DNA of 5,632 nucleotides from Treponema sp. (GCA_031254385.1 JAIRUO010000096.1:1-5632), one strand, 5' to 3'; positions 1-4,893 are shown, numbered from the stretch's first letter. Numbers and translations are program-made. The notes: a model not told the origin generated them from the letters alone.

Positions 1-1002
1 GGAAATGACAACACGCAGGCTGAGAAGGAACGGACGTACTACTACCATTCTGATCACTTAGGCAGTGCGCAGACGGTGACGAACTGGAAGGGCCTGGTGC
101 ATGAAAGACTGGAGTACACGCCGTACGGCGAGCTGTGGATAGACTGGAAGAACGCTGACGCTCCCGAAGATTCGACCCCCTTCAGATTTACAGGCAAAGA
201 ACAGGACCCCGAGACGGGCCTGTATTACTACGGCGCGAGGTATTTGGACCCCAAAACGAGCCGCTGGCTGAGCGGAGACCCGGCGTTAGGTGAATATTTG
301 TCTGTTGCGCCGGTTAGTGATGACGCAAAAAAACACAATCAGAGTCTTCCGGGGATGGGGGGCGTGTTCAACACTGTTAATATGCACGCGTATCATTACG
401 CGGGGAATAATCCGGTGAAGTATGTGGACCCGGATGGGAGGAATGATGAAATCTCCCACAGGGAAACTGACAAAAGATTTGCAGACTGGTTAAGGGTATG
501 TGACCCTAAATACCACATAGTAGCTCAAGATGTAAAAATATACATAGAAAATCAAGCGACACTGGGTTATAGGCCGATCGATGCACAATTAACACAAACG
601 GCAGAAGAGGCTTTATTGGGTCGAGAGATATATGCAATTGTAGGAATAGTAGTTGTAGTCTTGCCGCAGATACATATGGTGGTTAGCTCTAGGGGTTCTG
701 GTACAAATACGTCAAATGTTGCTACAAATACATCAAAGATTAGAACTCTGGATAATCCAAATTCTTTAAAAGGTGCTACCAAAAGTGAAGTTATAAAACT
801 GATACCAAAAGATTGGACTGTCAGTCCAGCTAAGAAAGGTGATGGCATACGCTATTTAAGTCCCAATAAAAGTGATTCGATTATTATAGAGAATGGATGG
901 TCAGGGAGTACTAATGTTCATGTAGGACCATATGCGAGAATATCCCTTAATGGAAAAGTTGAAAGAATACCTCTTGCTGGTAATCCTGACCTGAGGAAAT
1001 AA
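1..1002 (+). CDS. RHS/YD-repeat polymorphic toxin, C-terminal part (5' partial)
   Basis: This is the end of an RHS-family protein. The frame is open from base 1, so the GTG at 76 is an internal valine and not a start; 333 residues are visible. Residues 11-40 hold the typical YYYHSDHLGSAQ and YTPYGE wording. Residues 63-147 are the RHS-associated core, ending in NNPVKYVDPDGR, where the constant part stops. In RHS proteins the core closes a beta-cocoon around the toxic tip, and paired DPxG-type aspartates release it. Here a DPALG and the final DPDG lie 45 residues apart. The variable tip (residues 148-333) is more AT-rich than the core. It has a hydrophobic stretch at about 210-228 (IVGIVVVVLP) and a compact C-terminal domain from about 250 with DWTVSPAKKGDGIRY and GPYARISLNGKVERIPL. 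That domain resembles small RNase-type tips of RHS/CdiA toxins, possibly of the BECR fold; I cannot name the family with certainty. The downstream gene is the likely immunity partner. Confidence 0.93.
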   Translation, partial: GNDNTQAEKERTYYYHSDHLGSAQTVTNWKGLVHERLEYTPYGELWIDWKNADAPEDSTPFRFTGKEQDPETGLYYYGARYLDPKTSRWLSGDPALGEYLSVAPVSDDAKKHNQSLPGMGGVFNTVNMHAYHYAGNNPVKYVDPDGRNDEISHRETDKRFADWLRVCDPKYHIVAQDVKIYIENQATLGYRPIDAQLTQTAEEALLGREIYAIVGIVVVVLPQIHMVVSSRGSGTNTSNVATNTSKIRTLDNPNSLKGATKSEVIKLIPKDWTVSPAKKGDGIRYLSPNKSDSIIIENGWSGSTNVHVGPYARISLNGKVERIPLAGNPDLRK

Positions 1003-1003
1003 A

Positions 1004-1339
1004 ATGTTAGAAGAAAAAATTCTTTGGGCAGCAATTGAAGATTATGCGGGACTTTGGGAAGTAATATGGGAATTTGGCAATGAAATTCCTCCAATATCTT
1101 TTAATGAAATTCAGGCAACGGTATTGTCACTTTTTAATCAAGGTTGCATAGAATTGTTTAGATGCAAAGAACCATATGGTGAAGTGGTAAAAATAGATGA
1201 TGGCTGTATGGATATTCTTTCTGATAAAGCTAATTGGGATACACCAAATCAATCTACTTCTTCTTCAGTAAGGATATCAGTAACCGAGAGTGGGGAAAGA
1301 CTTTATCGTACTTTAATTGCTCGTAGTGTCAACAAATGA
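1004..1339 (+). CDS. Candidate immunity protein for the upstream RHS toxin tip (111 aa)
   Basis: The start lies one base after the RHS stop, with GAGGA at 993-997 placed 6 bases before the ATG, so the two genes are translationally coupled. A small acidic protein directly behind a variable RHS tip is the standard position for the cognate immunity protein; this role is inferred from context. The sequence is soluble, with no signal peptide. It opens with helical ILWAAIEDYAGLWEVIWEF, continues with a second helix (ISFNEIQATVLSLFNQG) and ends with VRISVTESGERLYRTLI. This spacing suggests a winged-helix-like fold, as in some immunity proteins, but I do not recognise a named family. The last seven codons (ARSVNK plus stop) belong to a repeat found at several other ORF ends in this window, so the native 3' end may have been replaced by recombination. 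The TGA overlaps the ATG of the next small ORF. Confidence 0.75.
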   Translation: MLEEKILWAAIEDYAGLWEVIWEFGNEIPPISFNEIQATVLSLFNQGCIELFRCKEPYGEVVKIDDGCMDILSDKANWDTPNQSTSSSVRISVTESGERLYRTLIARSVNK

Positions 1340-1560
1340 CCAACATCATTGGGAATCACATTCTCCAGGTGAAGGGGAACAATACAACACGGGAAACAGG
1401 CATTTTATCGGAGCTTAATGCTCAATTTTCCGCCCGTAATGTAAAGAAATAGAGAAACAGAGTTATTTGTAATTTAAAACATAGCTACGGCACGCTTGGG
1501 ATCGCAAAAACGCTTTTTCAGGAGGAAAATAAAGGCAAAAACAGGGCGAGATTATACTGT
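1319..1560 (+). repeat. 242-bp direct repeat, copy 1
   Basis: It aligns without gaps to 4117-4358, with about 26 mismatches by hand count (roughly 89% identity). It starts exactly at the ARSVNK tail of the immunity gene, runs through a 38-aa ORF that ends in a second tail (ARNVKK, stop at 1450-1452), crosses a divergent stretch of about 30 bases, and ends with a well-kept 78-bp block (1483-1560). In the ORF frame that last block reads YGTLGIAKTLFQEENKGKNR after the TAG. Right of the repeat, 1561-1622 holds no gene; it contains GGGGGTGCTTGAATA at 1600-1614, which recurs with one mismatch immediately left of copy 2 (4100-4114). Confidence 0.85.
1336..1452 (+). CDS. Small ORF (38 aa) inside the 242-bp repeat
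   Basis: The ATG at 1336-1338 overlaps the immunity gene's TGA as ATGA, the classic geometry for coupled translation by terminating ribosomes; there is no Shine-Dalgarno sequence of its own. It begins MTNIIGNHILQVKGNNTT and ends SELNAQFSARNVKK. The ORF is preserved at the same length in copy 2 (4134-4250), but most of the few differences change amino acids, so selection on the protein is not evident. No signal peptide, membrane segment or known motif is visible. It may be a real small protein, or the remnant of an older immunity gene end. Its own terminal ARNVKK is another instance of the shared tail. Confidence 0.35.
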   Translation: MTNIIGNHILQVKGNNTTRETGILSELNAQFSARNVKK

Positions 1561-1622
1561 GGGAGCATATAAAGCATTGAGAGTACCAGCGCAAGAAGCG
1601 GGGGTGCTTGAATAACAAAGGC

Positions 1623-1651
1623 TTGACAAACATTTTTCCTTGCGTTATATT
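1623..1651 (+). promoter_or_regulatory. Sigma70-type promoter of the VapBC-like operon
   Basis: TTGACA at 1623-1628 is a perfect -35 box, followed after 17 bases by TATATT at 1646-1651. Transcription would begin near 1657-1659, which is the ATG of the antitoxin gene (1658). There is no room for a Shine-Dalgarno sequence, so a leaderless mRNA is implied. No clear operator palindrome is visible around it. Confidence 0.75.
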
Positions 1652-1657
1652 ATTTTC

Positions 1658-1987
1658 ATGGAAGCAATAATACAGGAAATTGATGTTGAAAGGCTGTTAC
1701 CTATTTTCGATATTCCTAAAGAAATATGGAATAGCCGGGTGGAAGTAACTATCAAACCTATTAAAAAAACATACCATGGGACAACGGCGGAAAGAATTGA
1801 ACAATTCAGAAAAAAATATAACCGTGAAGTTTTTATTGAACAATTGAAAGAACAGGCCGCTAAAGGTTACACATTTGGCTTTGATGTCCGTAAAGTAATA
1901 GACGGGACTGAAACTGAGGAAGAAACACAGGCCCGTTACCGCCTTGAAAAGCAAACGTGGGGTAATGCCGCAGGAGGGGAAGTTTGA
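1658..1987 (+). CDS. VapB-like antitoxin (109 aa)
   Basis: This is the first gene of a toxin-antitoxin operon; its product should neutralise the PIN RNase encoded next and probably autorepress the operon. The N-terminal part (EIDVERLLPIFDIPKEIW, then VEVTIKPIKK) looks like a short beta/loop module of the kind found in small antitoxin DNA-binding domains of the AbrB or DUF2281 type. This is a resemblance, not a firm family call. The rest is charged and helical (TTAERIEQFRKKY, VFIEQLKEQAAK) and ends in a flexible acidic segment (DGTETEEETQ) suited to wrapping a toxin. I chose the ATG at 1658 because a TTG at 1640 lies between the -35 and -10 boxes and would not be transcribed. The TGA stop overlaps the TTG start of the toxin gene. 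Confidence 0.8.
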   Translation: MEAIIQEIDVERLLPIFDIPKEIWNSRVEVTIKPIKKTYHGTTAERIEQFRKKYNREVFIEQLKEQAAKGYTFGFDVRKVIDGTETEEETQARYRLEKQTWGNAAGGEV

Positions 1988-2382
1988 CTAAAAGTGAAGT
2001 CATACTTGACACTAACGCGGTACTTCGGTTTATTACCGGCGATAATATGGAGAAATGCCAAAAGGTTTCAACCTTGATAAATACAGATGCCTGTATTGTT
2101 CCCATAGAGGTAATTGCCGAAGCAATATATAATCTGGAAAAATTTTATAAGCACCCCCGGCAACTCATTGCCGATGAAATAAAAGATTTTATTGCCATTA
2201 AAGAAAATCTTGTTCTTGAGGAAAATATAGTCAAATACGGTTGTAACACTTTTGCCTCAACAAATCTTGATTTTGTTGACTGTCTTCTAGTTGCATACGC
2301 CAATGTCAAAGGTAATCCTGTATTTACTTTTGACGAATGTTTGATTAAGCAATTGGGACATAATGCTTTTAACCAAAGGTAA
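1984..2382 (+). CDS. vapC: PIN-domain ribonuclease toxin, VapC family (132 aa)
   Basis: PIN-domain toxins are metal-dependent endoribonucleases that cut tRNA, rRNA or mRNA. The acidic residues that bind Mg2+/Mn2+ are all readable: D9 in ILDTNAVLRF, E46 in VIAEAIYNL, D99 in LDFVDCLLVAYA (with D96 nearby) and D117 in FTFDECL. The length is normal and the domain appears complete, so the toxin is probably active. The start is TTG, supported by an excellent AGGAGG at 1972-1977 with a 6-base spacer; the TTGA overlap with the antitoxin stop couples the two genes. The stop lies 13 bases before the orphan RHS gene. The RNA target cannot be told from the sequence. Confidence 0.9.
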   Translation: MTKSEVILDTNAVLRFITGDNMEKCQKVSTLINTDACIVPIEVIAEAIYNLEKFYKHPRQLIADEIKDFIAIKENLVLEENIVKYGCNTFASTNLDFVDCLLVAYANVKGNPVFTFDECLIKQLGHNAFNQR

Positions 2383-2395
2383 AAAGGTACAACCT

Positions 2396-3361
2396 ATGAA
2401 TTTTGTCAAGGTAAACACGATGACACAATCGCTAAAAACGTCACCCAAAACAACATTACGCCCCCTGTTTTTGCGGGAAAGAGGGTTTCTGACCCACAAA
2501 AAAGGCGGAAAAACGCCCAAAATTCCCGGCGCAGTAGCTTATAGGGGGAATCTTTTTCAAAAAAAGTTCACCGGAAAAGAGCGGGACCCCGAAACGGGCC
2601 TGTATTACTACGGCGCGAGGTATTTGGACCCCAAAACAAGCAGGTGGATCAGCGGCGACCCGGCGTTAGGTGAATATTTGCCTGTCGCGCCGGTGAATGA
2701 CGAGGCGAAGAAACATAACCAGAACCTTCCGGGCATGGGGGGCGTGTTCAACGCCGTCAATATGCACGCGTACCACTACGCGGGGAATAATCCGGTAGTG
2801 TATACAGACCCTGATGGGAGAGATATTTTCTTGTTAGGAGGAAGATATAGAGAAACACTTGCAAATATAAATCTGTATTCAAGGACTCAGTATACAGTAG
2901 GGGAAGGGGGCAGGCTGATTCCAACAGGACAAATTAATGACAGAGGTTCAGCAACATATTCCAATATAATAGATGATATGAATAATAATTCATCAATAAA
3001 AGTAGGAGTGATGACAACGACACGTGCGCAAATGTCGAATGGTCGTCTAGTTTATCCAGGGAATTACGGTGAAGGGGCAACAGTTCCTCCACGAGGTACC
3101 GGAGAGGAAAATACATGGTTTGCTGGTATTAGCGGACGATCAAATAATAGAGATATCCATGATCAAAATGGAAATATTCTCAATAAAAGTCCAGCAGAGA
3201 TTTTAATTCATGAACTTGTAGGGCATGTATCACCGCAAACTCAGGGAAGAGGTTATGAAAATGCTGACGAACAAGAAAATGTTGTACGAGGAGAGTTGGG
3301 GCTTCCACTAGTTAAAGTACGCCCTGACCATTTAGCAGAAACAGGAAGCACAAGGGATTGA
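2396..3361 (+). CDS. Orphan RHS cassette with metallopeptidase-like toxin tip (321 aa)
   Basis: This is far too short for a complete RHS protein. It has a leader of 57 residues, one core block (residues 58-142, 76 of 85 identical to the first RHS) and a new tip (143-321). Leader residues from MTQSLK onward recur at 5508. The tip carries HELVGH at 272-277, then ENADEQENVVRGELGLPL and PDH. This layout recalls zinc metallopeptidase tips of RHS toxins (M91-like, with a downstream Glu as third ligand), but the spacing is HExxxH and not the usual HExxH. The ATG at 2396 has AAAGG 8 bases upstream and lies 13 bases after vapC. ATG 2420, the first one shared with the third cassette, also has AAGG at 8 bases, and ATG 2363 would overlap vapC. 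No signal or delivery domain remains, so it may act only after recombining into a full RHS gene. Confidence 0.85.
   Translation: MNFVKVNTMTQSLKTSPKTTLRPLFLRERGFLTHKKGGKTPKIPGAVAYRGNLFQKKFTGKERDPETGLYYYGARYLDPKTSRWISGDPALGEYLPVAPVNDEAKKHNQNLPGMGGVFNAVNMHAYHYAGNNPVVYTDPDGRDIFLLGGRYRETLANINLYSRTQYTVGEGGRLIPTGQINDRGSATYSNIIDDMNNNSSIKVGVMTTTRAQMSNGRLVYPGNYGEGATVPPRGTGEENTWFAGISGRSNNRDIHDQNGNILNKSPAEILIHELVGHVSPQTQGRGYENADEQENVVRGELGLPLVKVRPDHLAETGSTRD
2411..2544 (+). repeat. Orphan-cassette leader repeat, copy 1
   Basis: This 134-bp block matches 5499-5632 without gaps, from the NTMTQSLK codons to GCAGTAGCTTATAG. The middle is strictly conserved (RPLFLRERGF, KKGGK, PKIPGAVAY), while two short patches differ. 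Several differences are silent in the + frame (ACA/ACG, TCG/TCA, CTA/CTG, ATT/ATC). The block sits where the upstream RHS core would be in an intact gene. Copy 2 reaches the window edge, so the true length is unknown. Confidence 0.85.
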
Positions 3362-3364
3362 AAT

Positions 3365-3919
3365 ATGTTAAGATTTGTTATATGCATACAGCTATTTCTT
3401 CTACTAATATTAACCTGTTCTATTGATGATAAACCTTTAATAATAAATAATGCCAGAATAGTTGCTGACGATCAAGCGATAGAAGTTTTTTTTGACATTG
3501 TAAATACCTCTCAGAAGAAAGTATTTTTTATTTTAGAAGGTGTCACTCCTTATTCTGGAATTCGTCGTACAACGTATTTCTATGATGCAGATACTGGGTA
3601 TAGGATACAAGGAATTTCAGAAAATATTACAAATTTTCCTGATATTCACACTCTTTCTTCGTTTCAAATTCATCATGCAGAGATTGAATATGAAACATAT
3701 CGAAAGGAAAATTTTGGTATTGTTAATGAAATATGCATTATTATAATTCTTTTACCGGAGAATGATTATGAATTTTCTGATTATATTGGATATATTGGAA
3801 CAATCAAGAAATATGGTAGAAAAATAGCCGTAAGGGCAAAGTGTAAAATCGGTGGCGCAGAGAAAGCTGATACGGAAATTCCCTTGTGTACCCTGAAAGC
3901 CCGTGATGTAAAGAAATAG
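3365..3919 (+). CDS. Candidate membrane-anchored immunity protein for the metallopeptidase tip (184 aa)
   Basis: It begins 3 bases after the orphan RHS stop, with AAGGG at 3352-3356 as a ribosome binding site, so it is coupled to that toxin. The N-terminus is a signal peptide: MLRFVICIQLFLLLILTCSID. A cysteine at residue 18 preceded by ILT could be a spirochaetal lipobox, although Thr at -1 is unusual; the alternative is cleavage by signal peptidase I or an uncleaved anchor. The mature part is beta-rich (AIEVFFDIVNTSQKKVFFIL, TTYFYDADTGYRI). Export implies that the partner toxin acts in the periplasm or at the cell surface, which suits a peptidase attacking envelope proteins. I recognise no named family, and the immunity role is inferred from position. 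The C-terminus, LKARDVKK, is the same tail seen on the first immunity gene. Confidence 0.72.
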   Translation: MLRFVICIQLFLLLILTCSIDDKPLIINNARIVADDQAIEVFFDIVNTSQKKVFFILEGVTPYSGIRRTTYFYDADTGYRIQGISENITNFPDIHTLSSFQIHHAEIEYETYRKENFGIVNEICIIIILLPENDYEFSDYIGYIGTIKKYGRKIAVRAKCKIGGAEKADTEIPLCTLKARDVKK

Positions 3920-3949
3920 AGGAACAAAGTTATTCGGTACACGCAAGGG
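3881..3949. repeat. Inverted repeat flanking the immunity-gene tail
   Basis: CCCTTGTGTACC at 3881-3892 pairs with GGTACACGCAAGGG at 3936-3949. The right arm is fully complementary apart from an extra CG. The arms enclose 43 bases holding the ARDVKK tail, its TAG and the start of the downstream repeat. There is no U-run after the right arm, so a simple intrinsic terminator is not indicated. The left-arm sequence CCCTTGTGCAC also occurs alone at 5226-5236. Confidence 0.55.
3899..3934 (+). repeat. ARxVxK tail repeat, copy at the second immunity gene
   Basis: This 36-bp copy contains CGTGATGTAAAGAAATAG followed by AGGAACAAAGTTATT. It matches 1432-1467 closely (CGTAATGTAAAGAAATAG, AGAAACAGAGTTATT). 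In frame it supplies the last six residues and the stop of the 184-aa gene. Confidence 0.8.
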
Positions 3950-3969
3950 TAGCAGCTATCGAATTTGCC

Positions 3970-4045
3970 TTGTGGTGTTATGCGATATGGTATACTATAT
4001 GTAGTGGTGTTGCGAATAAAAGTGTTTGGTTTTGAAAAGGCGTAA
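3970..4045 (+). promoter_or_regulatory. Isolated extended -10 promoter with a truncated leaderless ORF
   Basis: An extended -10 element, TG-G-TATACT, ends at 3996; TTGTGG at 3970-3975 is a weak -35 box at a short 15-base spacing. A GTG at 4004 sits 8 bases after the -10, the same geometry as the two toxin-antitoxin promoters here. It opens only 13 codons (GTG VLRIKVFGFEKA in one-letter code) before TAA at 4043-4045, where a copy of the tail repeat begins. It may be the promoter and first codons of a lost gene. Confidence 0.35.
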
Positions 4046-4061
4046 TGTAAAGAAATAGAGG
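4039..4061 (+). repeat. ARxVxK tail repeat, solitary copy
   Basis: CGTAATGTAAAGAAATAG at 4041-4058, followed by AGG, is identical over 18 bases to the copy at 1435-1452. Here it does not end a substantial ORF: the matching frame is open for only about a dozen codons. It joins unrelated sequence on both sides, as expected for a recombination scar. Confidence 0.75.
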
Positions 4062-4116
4062 TTTTTACAGGGTTGTGGTATACGGCGGAAATAAGTAGTG
4101 GGGGTGCTGGAATACG

Positions 4117-4358
4117 ACCCGTAATGTCAACAAATGACCAACGCCATTAGGAATCACATTTTCCAGGTGAAGGGGAACAATACAACACGGGAAACAGGCA
4201 TTTTATCGGAGCTTAATGCTCAATTTTCCGCCCGTACTATAAAGAAATAGGGAAACAAGTTGTTTGCTGTTTTTAAACACGGCTATGGCACGCTTGGGAT
4301 CACAAAAACGCTTTTTCAGGATGAAAATAAAGGCAAAAACAGGGCGCGATTATACTGT
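4117..4358 (+). repeat. 242-bp direct repeat, copy 2
   Basis: This is the ungapped counterpart of 1319-1560, offset 2798 bases. It begins with a tail copy (CGTAATGTCAACAAATGA, 4120-4137), contains the second 38-aa ORF ending in another tail (stop at 4248-4250), and closes with the conserved 78-bp block. Unlike copy 1, the first tail does not end an immunity gene; GGGGGTGCTGGAATA precedes it. The immunity gene that once stood to its left appears to have been lost. Confidence 0.85.
4134..4250 (+). CDS. Small ORF (38 aa), second copy
   Basis: It has the same length and frame as the ORF at 1336-1452, starting in the same ATGA context. It reads MTNAIRNHIFQVKGNNTT and ends NAQFSARTIKK. It differs from copy 1 at five residues: I/A, G/R, L/F, N/T and V/I. 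There is no intact gene upstream to be coupled to and no Shine-Dalgarno sequence, so expression is doubtful. It may be a remnant. Confidence 0.25.
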   Translation: MTNAIRNHIFQVKGNNTTRETGILSELNAQFSARTIKK

Positions 4359-4576
4359 GAGCGCATGGCTTTTCTGCTTACAGACACTTGTTCCAACAGC
4401 CATGCTGACTGCCTTTTGTCTTTTTTAACCTTTAGTTCCCCGATTTCGGGGGCGATCTTGGCCGGTTTATAACCTTGTCTAGGCCGCTTAGAACGAACCG
4501 TCAGGAACAGGCATTGTTTTCTGGGGAAAAACAGGGTTATTCTTGTTTAAATCGGCAATTGCACCGTAGAAATGGC
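4251..4576. other. Degraded intergenic stretch
   Basis: Up to 4358 it is the right half of repeat copy 2. A + frame from TTG 4260 stays open to 4472 (70 codons), but it lacks a good ribosome binding site, and only the repeat part (HGYGTLGITKTLFQDENKGK) has a counterpart elsewhere in the window. Right of it, CCCCGA-TT-TCGGGG at 4438-4451 is a compact palindrome without a following T-run on either strand. I see no RNA gene and no convincing terminator. Confidence 0.4.
4316..4546 (-). pseudogene. Possible minus-strand gene remnant (76 codons, no start codon)
   Basis: On the minus strand a frame is open from 4546 down to TGA at 4318-4316. Its middle reads like a natural basic protein: RSKRPRQGYKPAKIAPEIG, then ELKVKKDKRQSAWLLEQV. 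The C-terminal part runs into repeat copy 2, so any gene here was cut by that repeat. No ATG, GTG or TTG begins the readable part, and I recognise no family. It could be a chance open frame. Confidence 0.2.
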
Positions 4577-4605
4577 TTGTCTTCCCCCCTATCAGACAGT
4601 ATAGT
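4577..4605 (+). promoter_or_regulatory. Promoter of the BrnT-like toxin operon
   Basis: TTGTCT at 4577-4582 and TATAGT at 4600-4605 are 17 bases apart. The -10 ends 7 bases before the A of the ATG at 4612, so transcription should begin at the start codon. A second -10-like TATAAT at 4605-4610 is too close to the ATG to give an mRNA containing it. An 8-bp palindrome, ATAATTAT (4606-4613), overlaps the start and could belong to an operator, but it is short. Confidence 0.6.
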
Positions 4606-4611
4606 ATAATT

Positions 4612-4875
4612 ATGGACGTGGACATCAGATTCAGCGAATCGGCGTTTAAGCACGGAGTTACCACGGCTGATATACGCTGGGCGTTTGACAATGTTTTGTA
4701 CGATGAACAGTTTTGCGAAGGTGATGAGAACTCGGACATAGGCAGTAAACATCTGCTTATCGGCTTTGACCGGAATGCCAATCACCTTGAAATCTTGTAC
4801 AACGTTATTGACGAGAATACGCTGAGAGTATTCCATGCCATGAAATGCAGGAATATCTTTTTGACGTTAATATAA
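4612..4875 (+). CDS. BrnT-like RelE-superfamily toxin (87 aa)
   Basis: This is a small toxin of the toxin-first, BrnT/BrnA type. It carries a KHGV motif (residues 13-16) followed by TTADIRWAFDNVL, as BrnT-like proteins place KHGV before a helix. It then has a beta strand (LLIGFDRNANHLEILYNVI) and a closing RVFHAMKCRNIF, where H75, R72 and R80 are candidate catalytic or RNA-contacting residues. BrnT proteins are ribosome-independent or translation-blocking RNases with a RelE-like fold; this one is a divergent relative, so the exact activity is inferred. There is no alternative start inside the domain and no Shine-Dalgarno sequence before the ATG, which supports leaderless translation. The antitoxin gene follows 18 bases after the stop. 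Confidence 0.75.
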   Translation: MDVDIRFSESAFKHGVTTADIRWAFDNVLYDEQFCEGDENSDIGSKHLLIGFDRNANHLEILYNVIDENTLRVFHAMKCRNIFLTLI

Positions 4876-4893
4876 AGATATAAGGAGTAACTG

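Noticed and set aside
76..1002. RHS gene starting at GTG 76
   Set aside because: The frame is open to base 1 and residues before 76 are typical RHS sequence (YYYHSDHLGSAQ), so this is an internal codon of a longer gene.
1412..1424. GAGC-TTAAT-GCTC as a terminator before the VapBC operon
   Set aside because: The stem is only 4 bp, the following T-tract is short, and it lies inside the 38-aa ORF.
1640..1657. TTG start for the antitoxin gene
   Set aside because: It lies between the -35 and -10 boxes of a strong promoter and has no ribosome binding site.
3540..3746. Internal + strand ORF of 68 codons
   Set aside because: It lies inside the 184-aa gene in another frame, with no ribosome binding site.
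1319..4358. CRISPR array made of the repeated tails
   Set aside because: Copy spacing is irregular, the copies diverge and end ORFs, and there are no uniform spacers or cas genes.
4438..4451. CCCCGATTTCGGGG hairpin as an intrinsic terminator
   Set aside because: No T-run follows on either strand and the loop would be very tight.
4488..4836. Two overlapping minus-strand ORFs over the BrnT-like gene
   Set aside because: Shadows of a toxin gene with a recognisable motif set, promoter and partner.
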